Assembly: GCA_963691705.1 (NCBI GenBank)
Contig: OY829542.1
Coordinates: forward strand, 7,501 to 71,500
Reading direction: 5' to 3'
Source of the DNA: Viola odorata
Lineage: Eukaryota > Streptophyta > Magnoliopsida > Malpighiales > Violaceae
DNA: 64,000 nt
This document shows, piece by piece, positions 46,330 to 59,069 of the stretch (its first letter is position 1; every line of letters begins with the position of its first letter). Under the pieces are notes generated by a model. It was given only the letters and a program-made list of their open reading frames with translations, was not told where the DNA came from and did not search any database. A program made the position numbers and the translations under genes.

Positions 46330-47030
46330 AATAAAGCTATTGATTTTCATGAATTTCCCTTGCTTTTACCGTTGTTGATTGGAGACTTGTCTTTGGAGAA
46401 AAGTGATTTGAGGAGCATAAAGCTGACATTCGAGGCAACTTGGCCATGAGCTTGGTCAAGCTCGTTTGCAAATGATAAAGACATCAGTCTTGGCCGTAGG
46501 CTTTGCCAAGACAATGAAACAGACTGCAGAGGGAAACTTTGGCAGACTTTTGGGTTGTGATTCCTTGGGTTTTGAGCGTGGATTTGTGAGCTGGCGACAA
46601 CAACTGCCCAACAAGATTTGAGGGATGAGGACGACATCAATTAGAGTCCTTAAGTGGATCTCCCTCATAAGCATTATCTGATTTTCCCAAATAAAACAAT
46701 TGTCATTATCTTTGACACTTATCTTTTTATTTTAGAAGTAGAGTTAGAGTAGGGTTAGGAGTGAAGCTTATTAATAGCTGAACTTGTTCTCTCTTATCTC
46801 TCTCTCTCCCTCACTCTTCTTCCACCATTGAAACAATTTCTTTGCTCCGGAATTTCCGAGTTTTTGGGAATTCACGGATTTAATCTTTTTATGCAATCAA
46901 AGTATTTTTATTTTCCATCCATGAGTATGTGTAGCTAAATACAGATTCTTGGTAAGGGTTGACTGCAACTGCAAGTCAACTGAAACCGAAAAACTAATCG
47001 GCTGGAGGATTGGAGATAGAATATGTTTAT
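46330..47030 (+). mobile_element. diverged LTR fragment related to solo LTR 1, opposite strand
   Basis: Several blocks match the reverse complement of 41776-43314 in the same order: CTTGGCCGTAGGCTTTGCCAAGAC (compare 43074-43100), AGAGTTAGAG...GAACTTGTTCTC (compare 42800-42855), TTTGCTCCGGAATTTCCGAG (compare 42700-42720) and ATTCTTGGTAAGGGTTGA (compare 42615-42640). The ends could not be fixed. Confidence 0.55.
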
Positions 47031-47884
47031 CATATTTTTTTTAAATTATTTATAATATTATTAAGTATCATTACAATAGATCAAACCTACGATGATTTTA
47101 GGTCAGACGACATACACTAACGAGTTGCACTGTAAATTTAAGTTGAATGTTTGTCAATTTTTAAAATTTTTTTTTTTTTTTTTACCAAACACAAATTATT
47201 TTATAGCATTCATTTTAAGATCCTTTAGCATTTTTTTGAGAAACAAATATGATTTTTTAGAGTTGATATTTGACTAGAATTTAAATATTAATCATTTACT
47301 TATCATATTTGAAATCAAATCATTCCACTCCTCAATAAATTTGAGATTCAAAGTAATCAATTAACTCTTATAATTAACTAGTAATATGATTTAACTCATT
47401 TTGAGAATGCTAAATCTTTATTTCATTGTTAGCTTATCAAAAATAGTATTCACACTATTTCATAAAAAAAAGAATATATTGTTTTTTCACACCTTAAATT
47501 GTTATTCCCTTTTTTTTGTTAAGGAATCTATTATAGTAGCCTTTCTTATATTATTTTAAAAAAATTAATATTTAAATGGATAATTTACTAAATTTATAAA
47601 GAAAATGTGTGAGAATAACATTGCTCTATTTTATGAAATAGTGATGCATTTGTTTCAAAAGATTTTAGATTTACTTATATAATCTTTTTTACTATAACTT
47701 ATATTATAATATCTACTTATATAATTATACATTTATATTATGTACTTGATCTTTTAATTTAAAATTTATTAAAAAATCTTTCAAAATTAAAATTAGGGCA
47801 AAAGTCAATTTGGCATTTAATTTTAATTAATGATGATAGTTTTTCCCCCAATATTTACAAGGTAAAATAGTACATAAAAAATTA
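47031..47884. other. AT-rich intergenic DNA
   Basis: Long A/T runs, including a T17 run near 47167. No gene or repeat boundary was recognised. Confidence 0.45.
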
Positions 47885-48232
47885 CTCCCTCTGGTCTGAT
47901 AAAAATGTCGTTTAAGCGCTTGGCACAAAGATTAAGGACGCACTGTGCGTCTTGGTGATTTGACGACGCTGCCCCTCCTCAGTCCTCATCCCTTTACTCT
48001 CTCTGCTCTGTCCCTCCGCGGCATTTTTCTCCAAAAAATTGGCTCAATCCCTCCCAAATTTTCAGTTGATTTCCTCAAAAAATTTGAATTATGGCCGCGT
48101 GAATTCGAAAATCTCTATTCACAATGCTACAAGTCGAAAAATTGATTTTCAGCCACTCATTCTTTTTCGTGAAGCACCAGAGCTCGCTAATTCCAGCCAT
48201 TTCTCGCTCCAAAATTTCTTACGCCCACTTCA

Positions 48233-49469
48233 ATGGAGGACAACCAAATCGAACCTCTTCCTCAGTCTCCAAATAATCAGTTACAACCCTCACCTTTTGG
48301 GCTTGTTGTAGAAGATGAAGAACGACCGGACCCAGTACATCCCAGTGGTGTTGAAGGTCAAATTCCTCTCCTCAACCTGATTGCGTTATTGTCGTTTAAG
48401 TTTGTTAATGATTTCCTTTTATTCTGGTTTAAGTTTGTTAATGATTTCCTCTCCTCAATCTGATTGCATTATTGACGTTTTCTTCATGCATTTGTTGATG
48501 GTAGGTCAAAATGGGATAAAAATAGAGCTTTTCGAGGACAGACACGTTGCTTACAGTATGCTTTGTCAGAAGAGTGTTAACGGCAAGCTAAAGAGGATAA
48601 CAACAACTGAAGTTGCCCAATTCTTCAATGTGAACGTTCGTACAATCCAGCGGATTTGGAAAAGGGGAAGGGAGTCTGACAACCACGATGTTTCGCTTTG
48701 CAGGGTGAGAAATTGTGGCAGAAAACGTACTGAATTTGATATCCAGAAGATTAAAGATGTTCCTTTAAAGGAGAGATCAACGCTAAGGTCTCTCTCGGCA
48801 GCTTTGGGTGTTTCGAAGACCTTCCTAATATCAAAGTTGAGAAGTGGAGAATTGAAGCGCCACTCCAATGCAGTAAAACTAACTTTGACAGAGGCAAACC
48901 GTGTGCAGAGGGTTCGACATTGCCTTTCATCCATTGATCCAACCACCAACCAGTTCTATGACGTGCAAAATGTGGTGCACATCGATGAAAAATGGTTCCA
49001 AATGACAAGGAAGGTGCAAACCTACTATCTTCTTGCCGATGAAGATGAACCTGTAAAAACAATTAAAAGCTCTAATTTTATTCCAAAAATAATGTTCCTT
49101 GTAGCTGTTGCTAGGCCTAGATACGATTGTCATGGGGAATGTACGTTTGATGGTAGAATAAGAGTGTTCCCATTGGTATCAGAGGTGGCTGCTGTGAGGA
49201 AGAGTGCAAATAGGGTAGCTGGGACTTTAGAAGTTAAGCCAATTACTAAGATAGATAGGGCTGTCATTAGGCGATTCATGATTGAGAAAATTCTACCAGC
49301 CATTAAGGCCAAATGGCCAAGAGATAGCATCATGGATGAAATAATCATCCAGCAAGACAATGCAAAGACACATATACATGGTAATGATCTTGATTCAGAA
49401 ACTTGGATCACATTGATATTGAAATTGATATTTACATCATACAACCATAGTCAATATAGCACAACCTAA
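48233..49469 (+). pseudogene. mariner-like transposase, C-terminally truncated
   Basis: Exon 1 (48233-48356) and exon 2 (from 48505) are joined by a 148-bp GT-AG intron in phase 1. The helix-turn-helix region reads VNGKLKRITTTEVAQFFNV...RTIQRIW. The catalytic core has the first two acids of plant mariner DD39D enzymes: HIDEKWF (about 48980) and IIIQQDNAKTH (about 49345). The stretch that should bring the third Asp (normally in an LDLGFF context) is missing. The sequence loses similarity near 49390 and stops at 49467-49469. The enzyme would cut and paste DNA at TA sites, but this copy cannot be active. A 23-bp duplication (TTTAAGTTTGTTAATGATTTCCT) lies in the intron. Confidence 0.88.
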
Positions 49470-49660
49470 TGACATACAAGCTCATTGCCTAACATAACCA
49501 AAAAAGTTGCCCAATTCTACCTACATCAACAACACATTTCTGTTGATGAACCAAAAAGTAGAACAAATACATTAGGGTCATCAGTAGTAGGATGGAAGCA
49601 GGAGACGCAACATCTCAATAAAGTCGGGTTCCCAACTTGGGTCCTCAAATTCAAACATAC

Positions 49661-50117
49661 CTGCAATTGGGAGTTTGTTGAGGTCGAAATCTCTCTCTCC
49701 CTTGTACTTGGCGGCCAACACTTTCTCCTCAGCCGAGGGTTCATTCAGGTCGAAGGCATGGATAATTTTCGGCCGTGAACCGGATTCCTTGGTCTTCACT
49801 CCCCTGAAACTCACAAGGGGGTCCAATTTATTCGTGGCACCCTCCACGACGACACCCGAATCCATCTCCCAATCATCACAGCAGGTATCCTCCACGATAG
49901 CAGACATTCCGTCGCATGAATCCTCCACAATTGCCTCGGTGACCCCCTCGACGGTATCCTCCACGATTGCCTCAATGACGCCGCCAGAAGCATCAATCTT
50001 CTCATCTGCGGCCGCTGCCCCGACTCCGATTGAATCTCGGACCACCATGTTCGTTGAATCATCAAATTCAACCATAGATTCGTACTGGGAATCATCCCAG
50101 TACTCCACGCTTTCCAT
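49661..50117 (-). pseudogene. inverted exon 1 of a second mariner-like transposase
   Basis: On the minus strand an open frame starts at ATG 50117 and runs to a GT donor at 49660, ending in phase 1, exactly like exon 1 of the transposase on the other strand. A 140-bp intron-like stretch follows (148 bp in the other copy). It ends in TTGTTGATGTAG, the counterpart of TTGTTGATGGTAG at 48492-48504. The encoded part is acidic with EAIVEDT-type repeats and DLN motifs (FDLNEPS, DFDLNKLP), as I recall from N-termini of plant mariner transposases. If unspliced, the frame would run to 49581. It has no catalytic region. It could instead be a captured host exon, but the intron position argues against that. 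Confidence 0.6.
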
Positions 50118-50488
50118 GATTGAACTCAACAACCCCAAATATGACCCTAATTTTTTGTGGAGTGAAGGAGGAACATGTGGATGGAGTGGACGAAAGAAAA
50201 ATTGTTTGTATTGCGATAATATACGCTGGACACAGTGATTGACACCGAATTTGATTTTCCATTCCCACCCAATTTGATTTTCAATTTCCCTCTTAAATTT
50301 TCATGAAATTTCTAACAAGAGAGAAGCAAGAGAATGGCAGAGGAAGATGTTGGAAATGCGTTTGTTTGAGGGGCGAGGGTAAAATACTCAGGAAAACGCG
50401 AAAGTTGCATCGAAAACTCAGAACGACATTTAATTTCCATCGACGTCGTTTGTGCTTAAACAACATTTTTATCAGACCAGAGAGAGTA

Positions 50489-51635
50489 TATGACTACTTT
50501 AAGAAAAATTAAAAAATTTAGGAACCAAAAAAGAACTAATGGACGACGATACCACCCTTAGGTACCTCACCCCTCTTTACCATCAGAGGGGAAAAGCTCC
50601 TCTAAAGCCTGTTGGCGAAAGACCCATCTGAAGAGAAAGTGTTTGCAAACTAAGAAGGAATCGCAACCCTCATTTCCTTTTTTAGGCAAAGGGAGTTGGA
50701 AAGAGCCCAACTCATATGGTCCTTCCCCAACTCATCATAATGCGACATTTGTCCGTCGGATATCAAACAACACACATTGACGCTTGTGTCATACGCATGT
50801 GATAATCGTTCAATTTTAGAATGACACATGTACATGACAATCAAGACAACACAAGGAATATTCTTCCAAAGTCGTGTCATCGTAAACCCTACTCAATGAG
50901 CATATATAGAAAGTGGTCTCTAACGTAAATACTAAGACCCATCTTTCATTTCACTTGCTTCCTCTCCAAGTTCTTGCTAATTTGGGCGTTGAAGATTCTT
51001 TAAGGGTAATCACCCTGAGATTTTGCTCGTGGGAGATCGCAAGCTTAGCCACTGCACCACCAAATTTTTAGTGATGTTAAAGGACAACAAATAATATAAA
51101 TACAAAGAAAATTTTTTATTTATCTTTAAAAAATGTTACACTCTACACAAATATAATTTTTATTTACTAATTTATTAAAATTACGGGTTATACCGATTCG
51201 ACCCAGGTTGAACATCCGACCTTCGACCATTTCCCTTTATCGGGTTTATGGTCGAGCCGGATTTTACAACCTTGTCAAGGTTTATAGTATTTTCAAAATT
51301 TAAAATTTTAAAACCGCATAATCTGTAACTACTAACTCTAACGTGTAACTTCTTTATTGGTTAATGTGAGTGGGTGAACAGAGTGACATGACATACCGAG
51401 TGTACTTTAAAATTACTCATAGTTTTTGGTTAAAATTGAGAAACATTTATATTCATAGTAGTGTTAAGGACTGTCACTCTAAGGAATTTTTTATCATCAC
51501 TTTTCATGTGATTGGTCCAGAAACACAATATGTGACTGTGGATAATTATTTATTTTTGAATTTTACTTTTTTTTTATTATGGACTAATGACAGATAGTGT
51601 TGATAAACAGTTGCTTATATTGATTGTCCTTAACA
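50489..51635. other. intergenic DNA between mariner-type elements
   Basis: A/T-rich after 51060. The few frames shorter than 80 codons have no recognisable domain. No repeat ends were seen. Confidence 0.4.
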
Positions 51636-52361
51636 CTCCATCCAGTTTTGAAACAATGTCGTTTAAGACATTATCCCTCCGACTGCGTTTAAACGTCGTT
51701 CTCACATCCCCATTCATTTTTTCCCTTTTTATGATGATTTTACCCTTGCCACCAAACAAAGGCAAGAGCATCATCTTCCTCTGCCATTCTCAATCATAAA
51801 ACAAAGAACTTGTAAGTAGAGGTGAGCATCGGATCGGATCGGATGAAATCCGCTCGTTTTGGATCGGATCCGACCAATTGTACAACCCATAAATCCGAGA
51901 TCATCCGATCCGAATCGAAAAAGACGGATTCAGATCGAATATGGATCTGATCCGATCAACTATACAACAATAGAAAAAAGAGCCAAAGAAAAACATCTCT
52001 TTCATCACCGCCACCACTATGTGCCTTGTATTTCTTTATCCGTAGCATATCTTGGCGACCGAAGCAAAACGATGTTGCTTGGAAGCTGGGAGGAGATTGT
52101 GAGGTGGAACTCGCCCTTTGCAGACCATGGTGGTGCCTAGTGAAAGAGTGGCGGAGATGGAGATTGATGTGGTGTGAGAGAAGAAAGAGTTTGGAAGGGT
52201 TTGGGTGTGGACGACAGAGATGGAGATTGATGTGATTGGAAAACGTTGGCAGAGGTGAAGAGTGAGAAATGGCAGTGTAGTAAATAAGCGAAAAGTATAG
52301 GGGTATTATCGTAATCAAACAACACCAACAGTGTGTCCTAAAATATTGTGCCTAGAGGGAG
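51636..52361. mobile_element. degenerate mariner-type non-autonomous element
   Basis: The left end CTCCATCCAGTTTTGAAACA runs on into AATGTCGTTTAAG, shared with the mariner element at 47885. The right end, in reverse complement, is CTCCCTCTAGGCACAATATT. TA follows at 52362-52363 but is changed to CA on the left. No transposase is present. The right half, read on the minus strand, looks like a CT-rich leader (ATCAATCTCCATCTC twice). Confidence 0.6.
51830..51965. mobile_element. possible hAT-type fragment
   Basis: TAGAGGTGAGCATCGGATCG followed by repeated GGATCGGATC and GATCCGAT motifs resembles the ends of plant hAT MITEs that start TAGGGGTGAGCA. No partner end was found. It lies inside the degenerate mariner-type element. 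Confidence 0.4.
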
Positions 52362-52655
52362 TACTAGATAGTTTAAAGACCAAATTGTTAACACCTAAAT
52401 AATTAAGGACTAGATGTAGTTTTCTTACAGTTTTATAATCCTTATAAAGGAGGTGGAACGCTAGAACCCTATTTTTTTCTAAGTCCCAACCTGTTTTAAC
52501 GCCTATTTTTTTCTGGTGCTCCCGCTGCTCCAGAGGTAACACCATCGATCTCTTGCTTTCTCTCTTTGTTTTAGAAAATGGAAGCCAAAATTTCATCTGA
52601 AACAGTGTACGAATACAAGTTTTGATTTGTGAATATTATGGTGTAGGCGAAGGAG

Positions 52656-53483
52656 ATGGCTCCAAAACAGCCGAACACTGGCCTTTTCGTGGGACCGAAC
52701 AAAGGCCATGTCGTCACAAAGAAAGAACTTGCTCCCCGCCCCTCAAGTCGCAAAGGGGTATGTCTATTATTCTGCTTCTTCATTTTGTTTTCCTTGCTTG
52801 GATTTATTATGGGGTTTTTTTTTGTTTTTCTAATGGAGAATGCGAAATAAATTGCTGCTCCTGTTCTTATCATGATGCGGTCTTGTATTGTAGAAAACCA
52901 GCAAAAGGGTGCACTTTGTAAGGAGTTTGATTAGGGAAGTTGCGGGTTTTGCTCCGTATGAGAAAAGGATAACTGAACTTCTCAAAGTTGGTAAGGACAA
53001 GCGTGCATTGAAGGTAGCTAAACGAAAGCTGGGCACTCACAAAAGAGCAAAGAAGAAGCGTGAGGAGATGGCCAATGTTCTTCGCAAGGCTAGGTAAACT
53101 TTCTGGCAGGCTTTTTGGTATCACTGAGAGTGGTGGAGTTCAATTGGAATTGAATTAAACCAAAAAAATTGTTTGGTATGATTTTTTTAATTTGAGACTT
53201 CTATTATGTGACTGAGTGAATTCATTTTAGCAATTAACAAGTCAGATTCATGTCAGTTCATTTGAATTCTTTTTAATTACTAATGCAATACCAGTCACTA
53301 GAATTCATTCATTTAATTGAACTCTATTAATGAAATTAACTGAATATTTCGTGATTTGTATACCAAACAATCGTAATGTTTTTCACAGATCTGTTAATTT
53401 TTGGTTTCTAGGCCTAATGCCCATCTTCATGATCTTGTATGTATATTTGCAGGTCTGCTCCAGGTGGTGAAAAGAAGAAGTGA
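52656..53483 (+). CDS. RPL36: 60S ribosomal protein eL36
   Basis: Exons 52656-52757, 52894-53093 and 53453-53483 join in phase to 110 residues, the normal length for plant eL36. The N-terminus ([20 protein letters not shown]), the basic centre ([39 protein letters not shown]) and the SAPGGEKKK end are all typical. It is a small basic protein of the large cytosolic ribosomal subunit. The last exon has only ten codons including the stop. A pyrimidine-rich stretch (about 52540-52575) upstream of the ATG is typical for ribosomal protein genes. No damage was seen. Confidence 0.96.
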
Positions 53484-54586
53484 ATGTGAAAACTGTTGTG
53501 CCCTTAGCATTTCCCCATTTCAGTTTGGTCGCCTTTATTTTGAGGTGTCTGTTTAGTTTCTTATCGATGTAATGCCGAGAACCCTGTGTTAGTCGGATCA
53601 GATAAATATTTCGTAGTTGAATTGTGTTTTGGTTCGATAATTAATGCAGAACTAAATGTTTTGTGCCTTGTTTTTGAAGTTGAATGTTTTGATGCCTTGC
53701 AAAAAATACTAACTCAGATGGTTAAGCAGTATTTTCCTTCATAACCATAGATCCGCTTTATACTTGATGCATAATGATTTAAAATCATTTGACGTTAATC
53801 TCCTTTAGATGAATGCATTGGTGTGTAATTTAACCAATGTTATTTATATGTTTTCAGTAGGCATCTTGGTCTTGATATTATTTCATTTATCAATCACACA
53901 AATATGCAAGTATTCAATACATTTACAGATTTGATGCTTTAAAAAAGAAGTCATATGGTTTTGTTCTTCTTACACCATTATTGTCCATAATCATAGATCC
54001 CAATCCTTGTTTTCACTTTTGTTTTGTGGAAGTATACCTAATTTCTCAATTCTACTATCAATGTTGTAATTTTGCGAGTCATTTGACTTTCATTGTACCT
54101 AAATTTTGGCGCCATTTTTACTAAAACACGAGTTTGTTGTGCCAATTTCATACCATTACCCAACCATTCTGTGTCCAACGGATGAAGGAGGAAATTTGGT
54201 TAATTTTGATTAGTTCAGTGCCATAATCATTCTAGAAAAAAGTTCAATTCTTTAATTGGTAATTTTGAGTTAAATGGGGACCACTGCAAGAACATGCAGC
54301 ATACGCTGCGGTTACAGCAAGAATGTGAATTTACATTTTTACTTATAAGGAGAGTGTTCTGATGCGTTAACAGTCTAACACTCTTTTAATAAAGCACTCT
54401 TTTAATAAAGCAACTGCCCTTCCTGACAAAAAGAACGAAAAACTGTTAACACCCCCCTAAACTTTTATTTCTCATGAATGGGTGAAACTCGAGTCAAAAT
54501 GATACAATGAGTACAGGCATTGCTAATTTTAATTTATCAATCTCAGCAGCGATTGACTACAAAATTCACCATTGGTATGGTAAGGA
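53484..54586. other. convergent intergenic region
   Basis: It holds the 3' ends of eL36 (plus) and the SLH protein gene (minus). It is A/T-rich; AGCACTCTTTTAATAA occurs twice near 54380-54410. No gene was recognised. Confidence 0.4.
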
Positions 54587-57500
54587 TCAGGATTTAAACT
54601 TCTGACTGATCTTTTCAACTCCTTCCCGGCAATCCCCAGCAACCCGCTTCGCGCCTTCTTTAACCGCCAAACCAAAATCTACAGTGCTTTGCTGCAACTC
54701 TTGTACTGATCCTGTAGCCTTTTCCTTGATGGCCAAACTCAGTTCTGTTGTACTCTTCTGCAACCCTTTTATCGATCCCATTGCATTCAAAGCAGTGGCA
54801 TCTTTGAATCTTTTTGCCTGAAGGCTCGCCTCTAAAGCCCACTCTTTCAAAGTTGAAATGAAATGGAGCATCATACGAATGATGTTGTCAATTCCTATTC
54901 GAGATTTCGCTTTTACGTCATCTGCCAACAGCTTGAGCCTGTCCACTAAGTTTTCAGCTCTGCTAACTGCGCCTTCTGAGTACTGCTTACTAGCAGTGAG
55001 CCAGGTAGCTCCAGCAGAACTTTCTTCCTGTAGGTCACTATCAACAACAACCTTGATGCCCTGCCTCTGCCAACGCTCTCTAGCCTCTTCAAGGGCTTTC
55101 GCTTGTTCTCTAGCTCTTTTTGCTTCATCCTCTGCCCAAGCCCTAAACAACAAAATTGAAGATAATGTAGTAGTTATCATTACATGCATGATTTGAGGTT
55201 CATTGGATAACTCTACATGTTACATGTCATTTGCCGATCATGCAGGTCCGGTAGTTGGAAGTTCGTGGTGACAAAACATAGGTCCACCACATGCAATTAA
55301 TTAATCAGCTGGCTATATTTACAATTCTATGTAAGGGCCTTCTCTCCACATGACCAAACAGTCTAAGTTGATTTGCTCTATTTAAACTCAATGGGGAAAA
55401 CTCTCACTAGATGGCACATATAATCATAAAACTCTAGTTAACAGTGAAAGAATGAGAGCTAAAGACAGCCTCCAACGTGCACAATCATACACTTACCTGG
55501 CAATAGACAAGGCTTTGCGCTCAACCTCCAGTTCGTACTGTAACCTGGAGATCTCCTGCTTTTCATTCTCAGCCTCTATTTGAAGGTTGCTAATCCTTTC
55601 CTTTTCATATGATATCTCCACTTTGTTACTCGTAAGGCTTTGCAACTGCTCCTCCACTTCACGCCTTAACCGTGAAAGAACCTCCATTTCTGATTCAATA
55701 GCAGCCCGTTCCTTAATCAAGGCAATATTGTCCTTCTCCCTCTGAGCTCTTAACCATTCCAATTCATGTCTTGCCTCTTCAGCCATTTTCTCCACAGCAT
55801 TAATCTTTTCTCTTTCCATGACAAGCTCCTTCTCGAAACTTGCATTGACATCTTTTTCAACTTGAGCTACTAGAGCATTATGAGCATACACGGCATTTTC
55901 TGCCATTGAATCTGCTTCAATACGGGCAAGTTCCTCACTAACAATGTCGGAAGCCTCACCAGTTGCAAGAGCAACAGCAGCTTGGGCCTTTGTGACAGGC
56001 TTATGTGGCTGGAAAAGTCTAGTGCAACCTAACATGGGGGAAGGGTAGGCATAAATTACCAACTCAACTTGATATTCAGAAAAGTACATTTTAAGAAATG
56101 ATATTTAGAAAAGATATACGCTAAGACGACTCACCAAACGCAAGTGCTATTATTCCTTGATCCCCAGCAGATAAATCAGCAACAAGTGCAGGCCATGCGT
56201 CTGGGTTTATCCTATCAATATCTCTAAAGCCAGAGATACTGTATAACATCTGTAAAGGGACATAACAATCAAATGATTTTGAATTAATAGGAAGAACAGA
56301 AACATATAGGTGCTTGTGAGTGTAGAGCTCCAAAAGTAACCTTTGTATCAGCTTCTGGAAGTTGTCTTTTCTCTAAAGCCATCTTCCAGGTCACAAGATC
56401 TTGACGTGATAAAGGACTGGGTGCAAAAATTTGATTAGCACAAATGCAAAAAGAGGCAAATGACAACAAAGTAACGCAACTCTACCACATTGACGAGTTA
56501 GTACATTTATGGTAGAGTATCAGAAGGTATGACATGATAAAATTAAGCCAGATGAAAAAATATGGATTCAAATATCCTTCACCATGCCATTGATGCTGTA
56601 GGGTGGAACCATCAAATGTTCTTGCAAAAGTTTCTTTAAAGTACTAGTTTTATAGATGACTTAAGACACAAATAACACGCTGGTATTAAATACAAAGTAA
56701 AAAATAGTCCAGCCAATTTGCTCCTCCCAATTGGTGACAACCCGTGGATGAAAACGAGCTAACACTATTGAAATTAGGACAATTATTCCAGGGAAAAGGT
56801 ATTCTCACCTTTCAGGAGTGAAATAAAATGGATATTGGCTTTCACCCAAAGAAGTGAGCAAATCACAATTTGAAAGCTTGCTTGAAATCAGTCCTGCTTC
56901 AGCCAAGCCTGAAAAAATCAAATCAGTTAGTAACTATGACGCAGCAGACTAAAGCTCCAGCATTAAGATAGGGGTTGACGGAATCAAAATTCAACTTTCA
57001 CCTTGAATGGATGAAAAATCAGGGTCATCAGGTGTGATATCATCAAATGCAAGCTCAGTAACTTCCTCTATATACATCGCGGGATATACTTTTGACGCAG
57101 TGCTCCTACAACAACCAGCAGGAAAATGAATTTAAGTTCCACACTTTTTTTATAGGCTGCATCGAGTGATTATTTGTGTGCAAAATTTCAGTAAGATGAA
57201 TGATATATACCTAGAAAGTGCACTACTAGCAGCCACCAACCAACGAGCATACTCACGGCGTGTACATAGATCGCCAGGTTGGACATCAGCCTCAATAACC
57301 TGAAAAAGGATATCTCAAAACTGCACACCTTCATTTTATACAAACACAGTACACCTATTGCCTCATCACCTTTCTAAGATAAGGAGAGACAATCAAAGTA
57401 CCTTAAGAACTTGTAGGGTTGCAAATGCTTGTCCCTGAACCTGATCAATGGTGGCAGGAATCAAAACCCTTCCAGGCAGCACCTGCAGAGCTGCAGAAAT

Positions 57501-59069
57501 TACAGATGGAGCAGGTATACCGGCAGATGAGAAGGAACTCGCAGGAGCTGGTGATTCTATAAATGATTTCCCTTCATTCACCTCATTGTTAGCAATTACA
57601 TCTTGAACATCTGCAAATGGATTGACTACTGCTGACACAGATGATGTTCCAGCAGGCTCACATTCACTTGAATGACTTGCTTCCAAGGAAGAACTATCTC
57701 TATCCATTGAGCCCCGTGGTGTTTCACTTTGGTCGAAATTCTCTCTGACTGTAGGTGAGGCAGCAGTTGCAGCTTCTGTATCATCTTTGGGTAGTGCCTG
57801 AGGTGATAAAATTATATCCCCTGGTAAAGTTATTGAATTACTCTCAGATTCAAGCTTACTGGGTTCATGGGCATTGGAATCAGAAAATTCCTTTAAAGGA
57901 ATGAAATTCTCTTCCACCTTTGGGCCAGGTAATTCTGTTGGGTGCTCTGTATTAAGACTTGTTGTGCTAGTCAAGTCAGCTGGTTCAGTATTAACTGAGC
58001 TTTCTTCAGCAGCAGCAGATGGTTTAGGTACAGCCCCAGAAAGGTCAGTAGCAATGCCAGAACTGGGTAAACCGCGCAATGTGGGAGTAATTTCAGAAAT
58101 AACAGATTTGTCCCCATCTTCTTCGAGAGAGACATTACTAATAATGGGATTATTGGCAACCTTCTCAAATGAACTTACTTCAGGAGTAACTAACTTGTCA
58201 TCACAATCCGATCCATTTTCCAAAACTTCTTGAGACGACACTTTTTCTCTACTAGGAGAAGCTTCATCACGTTGTGCAGGCAAAGAAGTGGAAGTATGGT
58301 ACATATGGATACCAACACCACTTTCTTTGCTCTTAGTATGCGCCGCTTCACCATCAGCCTGATCAGAATCCAAGAAGCCCTCCTGCTGAGAAGTCAAGGC
58401 TTCCATCTCTTGCTTCGGTCCTGAAAGCCAAAGATTACAACTTTATAGTATGTCATAGCAGCATGCCATACAATTAGAGAGACATGGTTCAAAAGACAAT
58501 GCACCAGTAATTGTTAGCTTAGATACTCTGAGAACAGAGTGACAGACTTACTCGAAATGTTCCGCTTATTTAGAGAAAATGCAGCAAACGTAAGCCCCAC
58601 AATTAGAACAACTCCGGCCACTCCGCCTACCACAATCCCTGAAACCAAACTATTTACAAACTGTTAGAACTTTAGCTCATTCGTTTTTTTCTTTTTCTTC
58701 CTTCTTTTTGTTAACAACAACAGCAACAACAATAATAGTGATGGCAAAAGAGGCCATACCTTCGAATCCGACCCATTTTTTCTTGGGTAGCTCAGTAGAT
58801 GGATTGGGACTGTTGTCGGAATTGGACCATCCAGCGAAACTATCGGGCAAAGAAGAGGGTGGAGCAACCAATGAGCTGGCGTTCGGACAGCGCAGAAATG
58901 GGGTCTCATTTGGAGGTGGGGATAGACGGAGGATGCGAAGGCGAGAGTGGATTTTCCTGGGCGGAGTAGGCAAGAGTCCGGGGGTTGATTTATGCCTGCA
59001 ATTCCAATTCATGGCTAAGCGAAGGTGGAGAGAGTTGGGAGAGCAGGGGGCAGCCATGGATAATGCCAT
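54587..59069 (-). CDS. plastid SLH-domain coiled-coil membrane protein, At5g23890-like
   Basis: Ten exons (minus) join in phase: 59069-58760, 58638-58552, 58420-57402, 57299-57211, 57105-57002, 56908-56809, 56416-56341, 56249-56135, 56028-55497 and 55142-54587, about 995 residues. The N-terminus is Ser/Pro/Arg-rich without acids, as in a plastid transit peptide. Exon 2 is one transmembrane helix (GIVVGGVAGVVLIVGLTFAAF). A long acidic, disordered region follows. Exons 4-9 then carry SLH-type motifs (LCTRREYARWLVAASSAL, FDDITPDDPDFSSIQGLAEAGL, FQPHKPVTKAQAAVAL). The C-terminal third is a long Glu/Lys coiled coil. From memory this matches Arabidopsis At5g23890 and At5g52410, found in thylakoid or envelope proteomes, with no assigned function. 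Two ATGs lie close together (59069 and 59057); the first was chosen. Confidence 0.88.

Larger units (their letters stand above)
47885..50486 (+). mobile_element. mariner-like element, chimeric with an inverted 5' half
   Basis: The 2602-bp element begins CTCCCTCTGGTCTGATAAAA and ends with the reverse complement of CTCTCTCTGGTCTGATAAAA; the repeats extend about 32 bp with two or three differences. TA flanks it at 47883-47884 and 50487-50488. The left part holds exon 1, an intron and most of exon 2 of a transposase. The right part, from about 49510, reads on the minus strand as a CT-rich leader, another exon 1 and an intron. So both ends look like transposon 5' ends. Confidence 0.9.
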
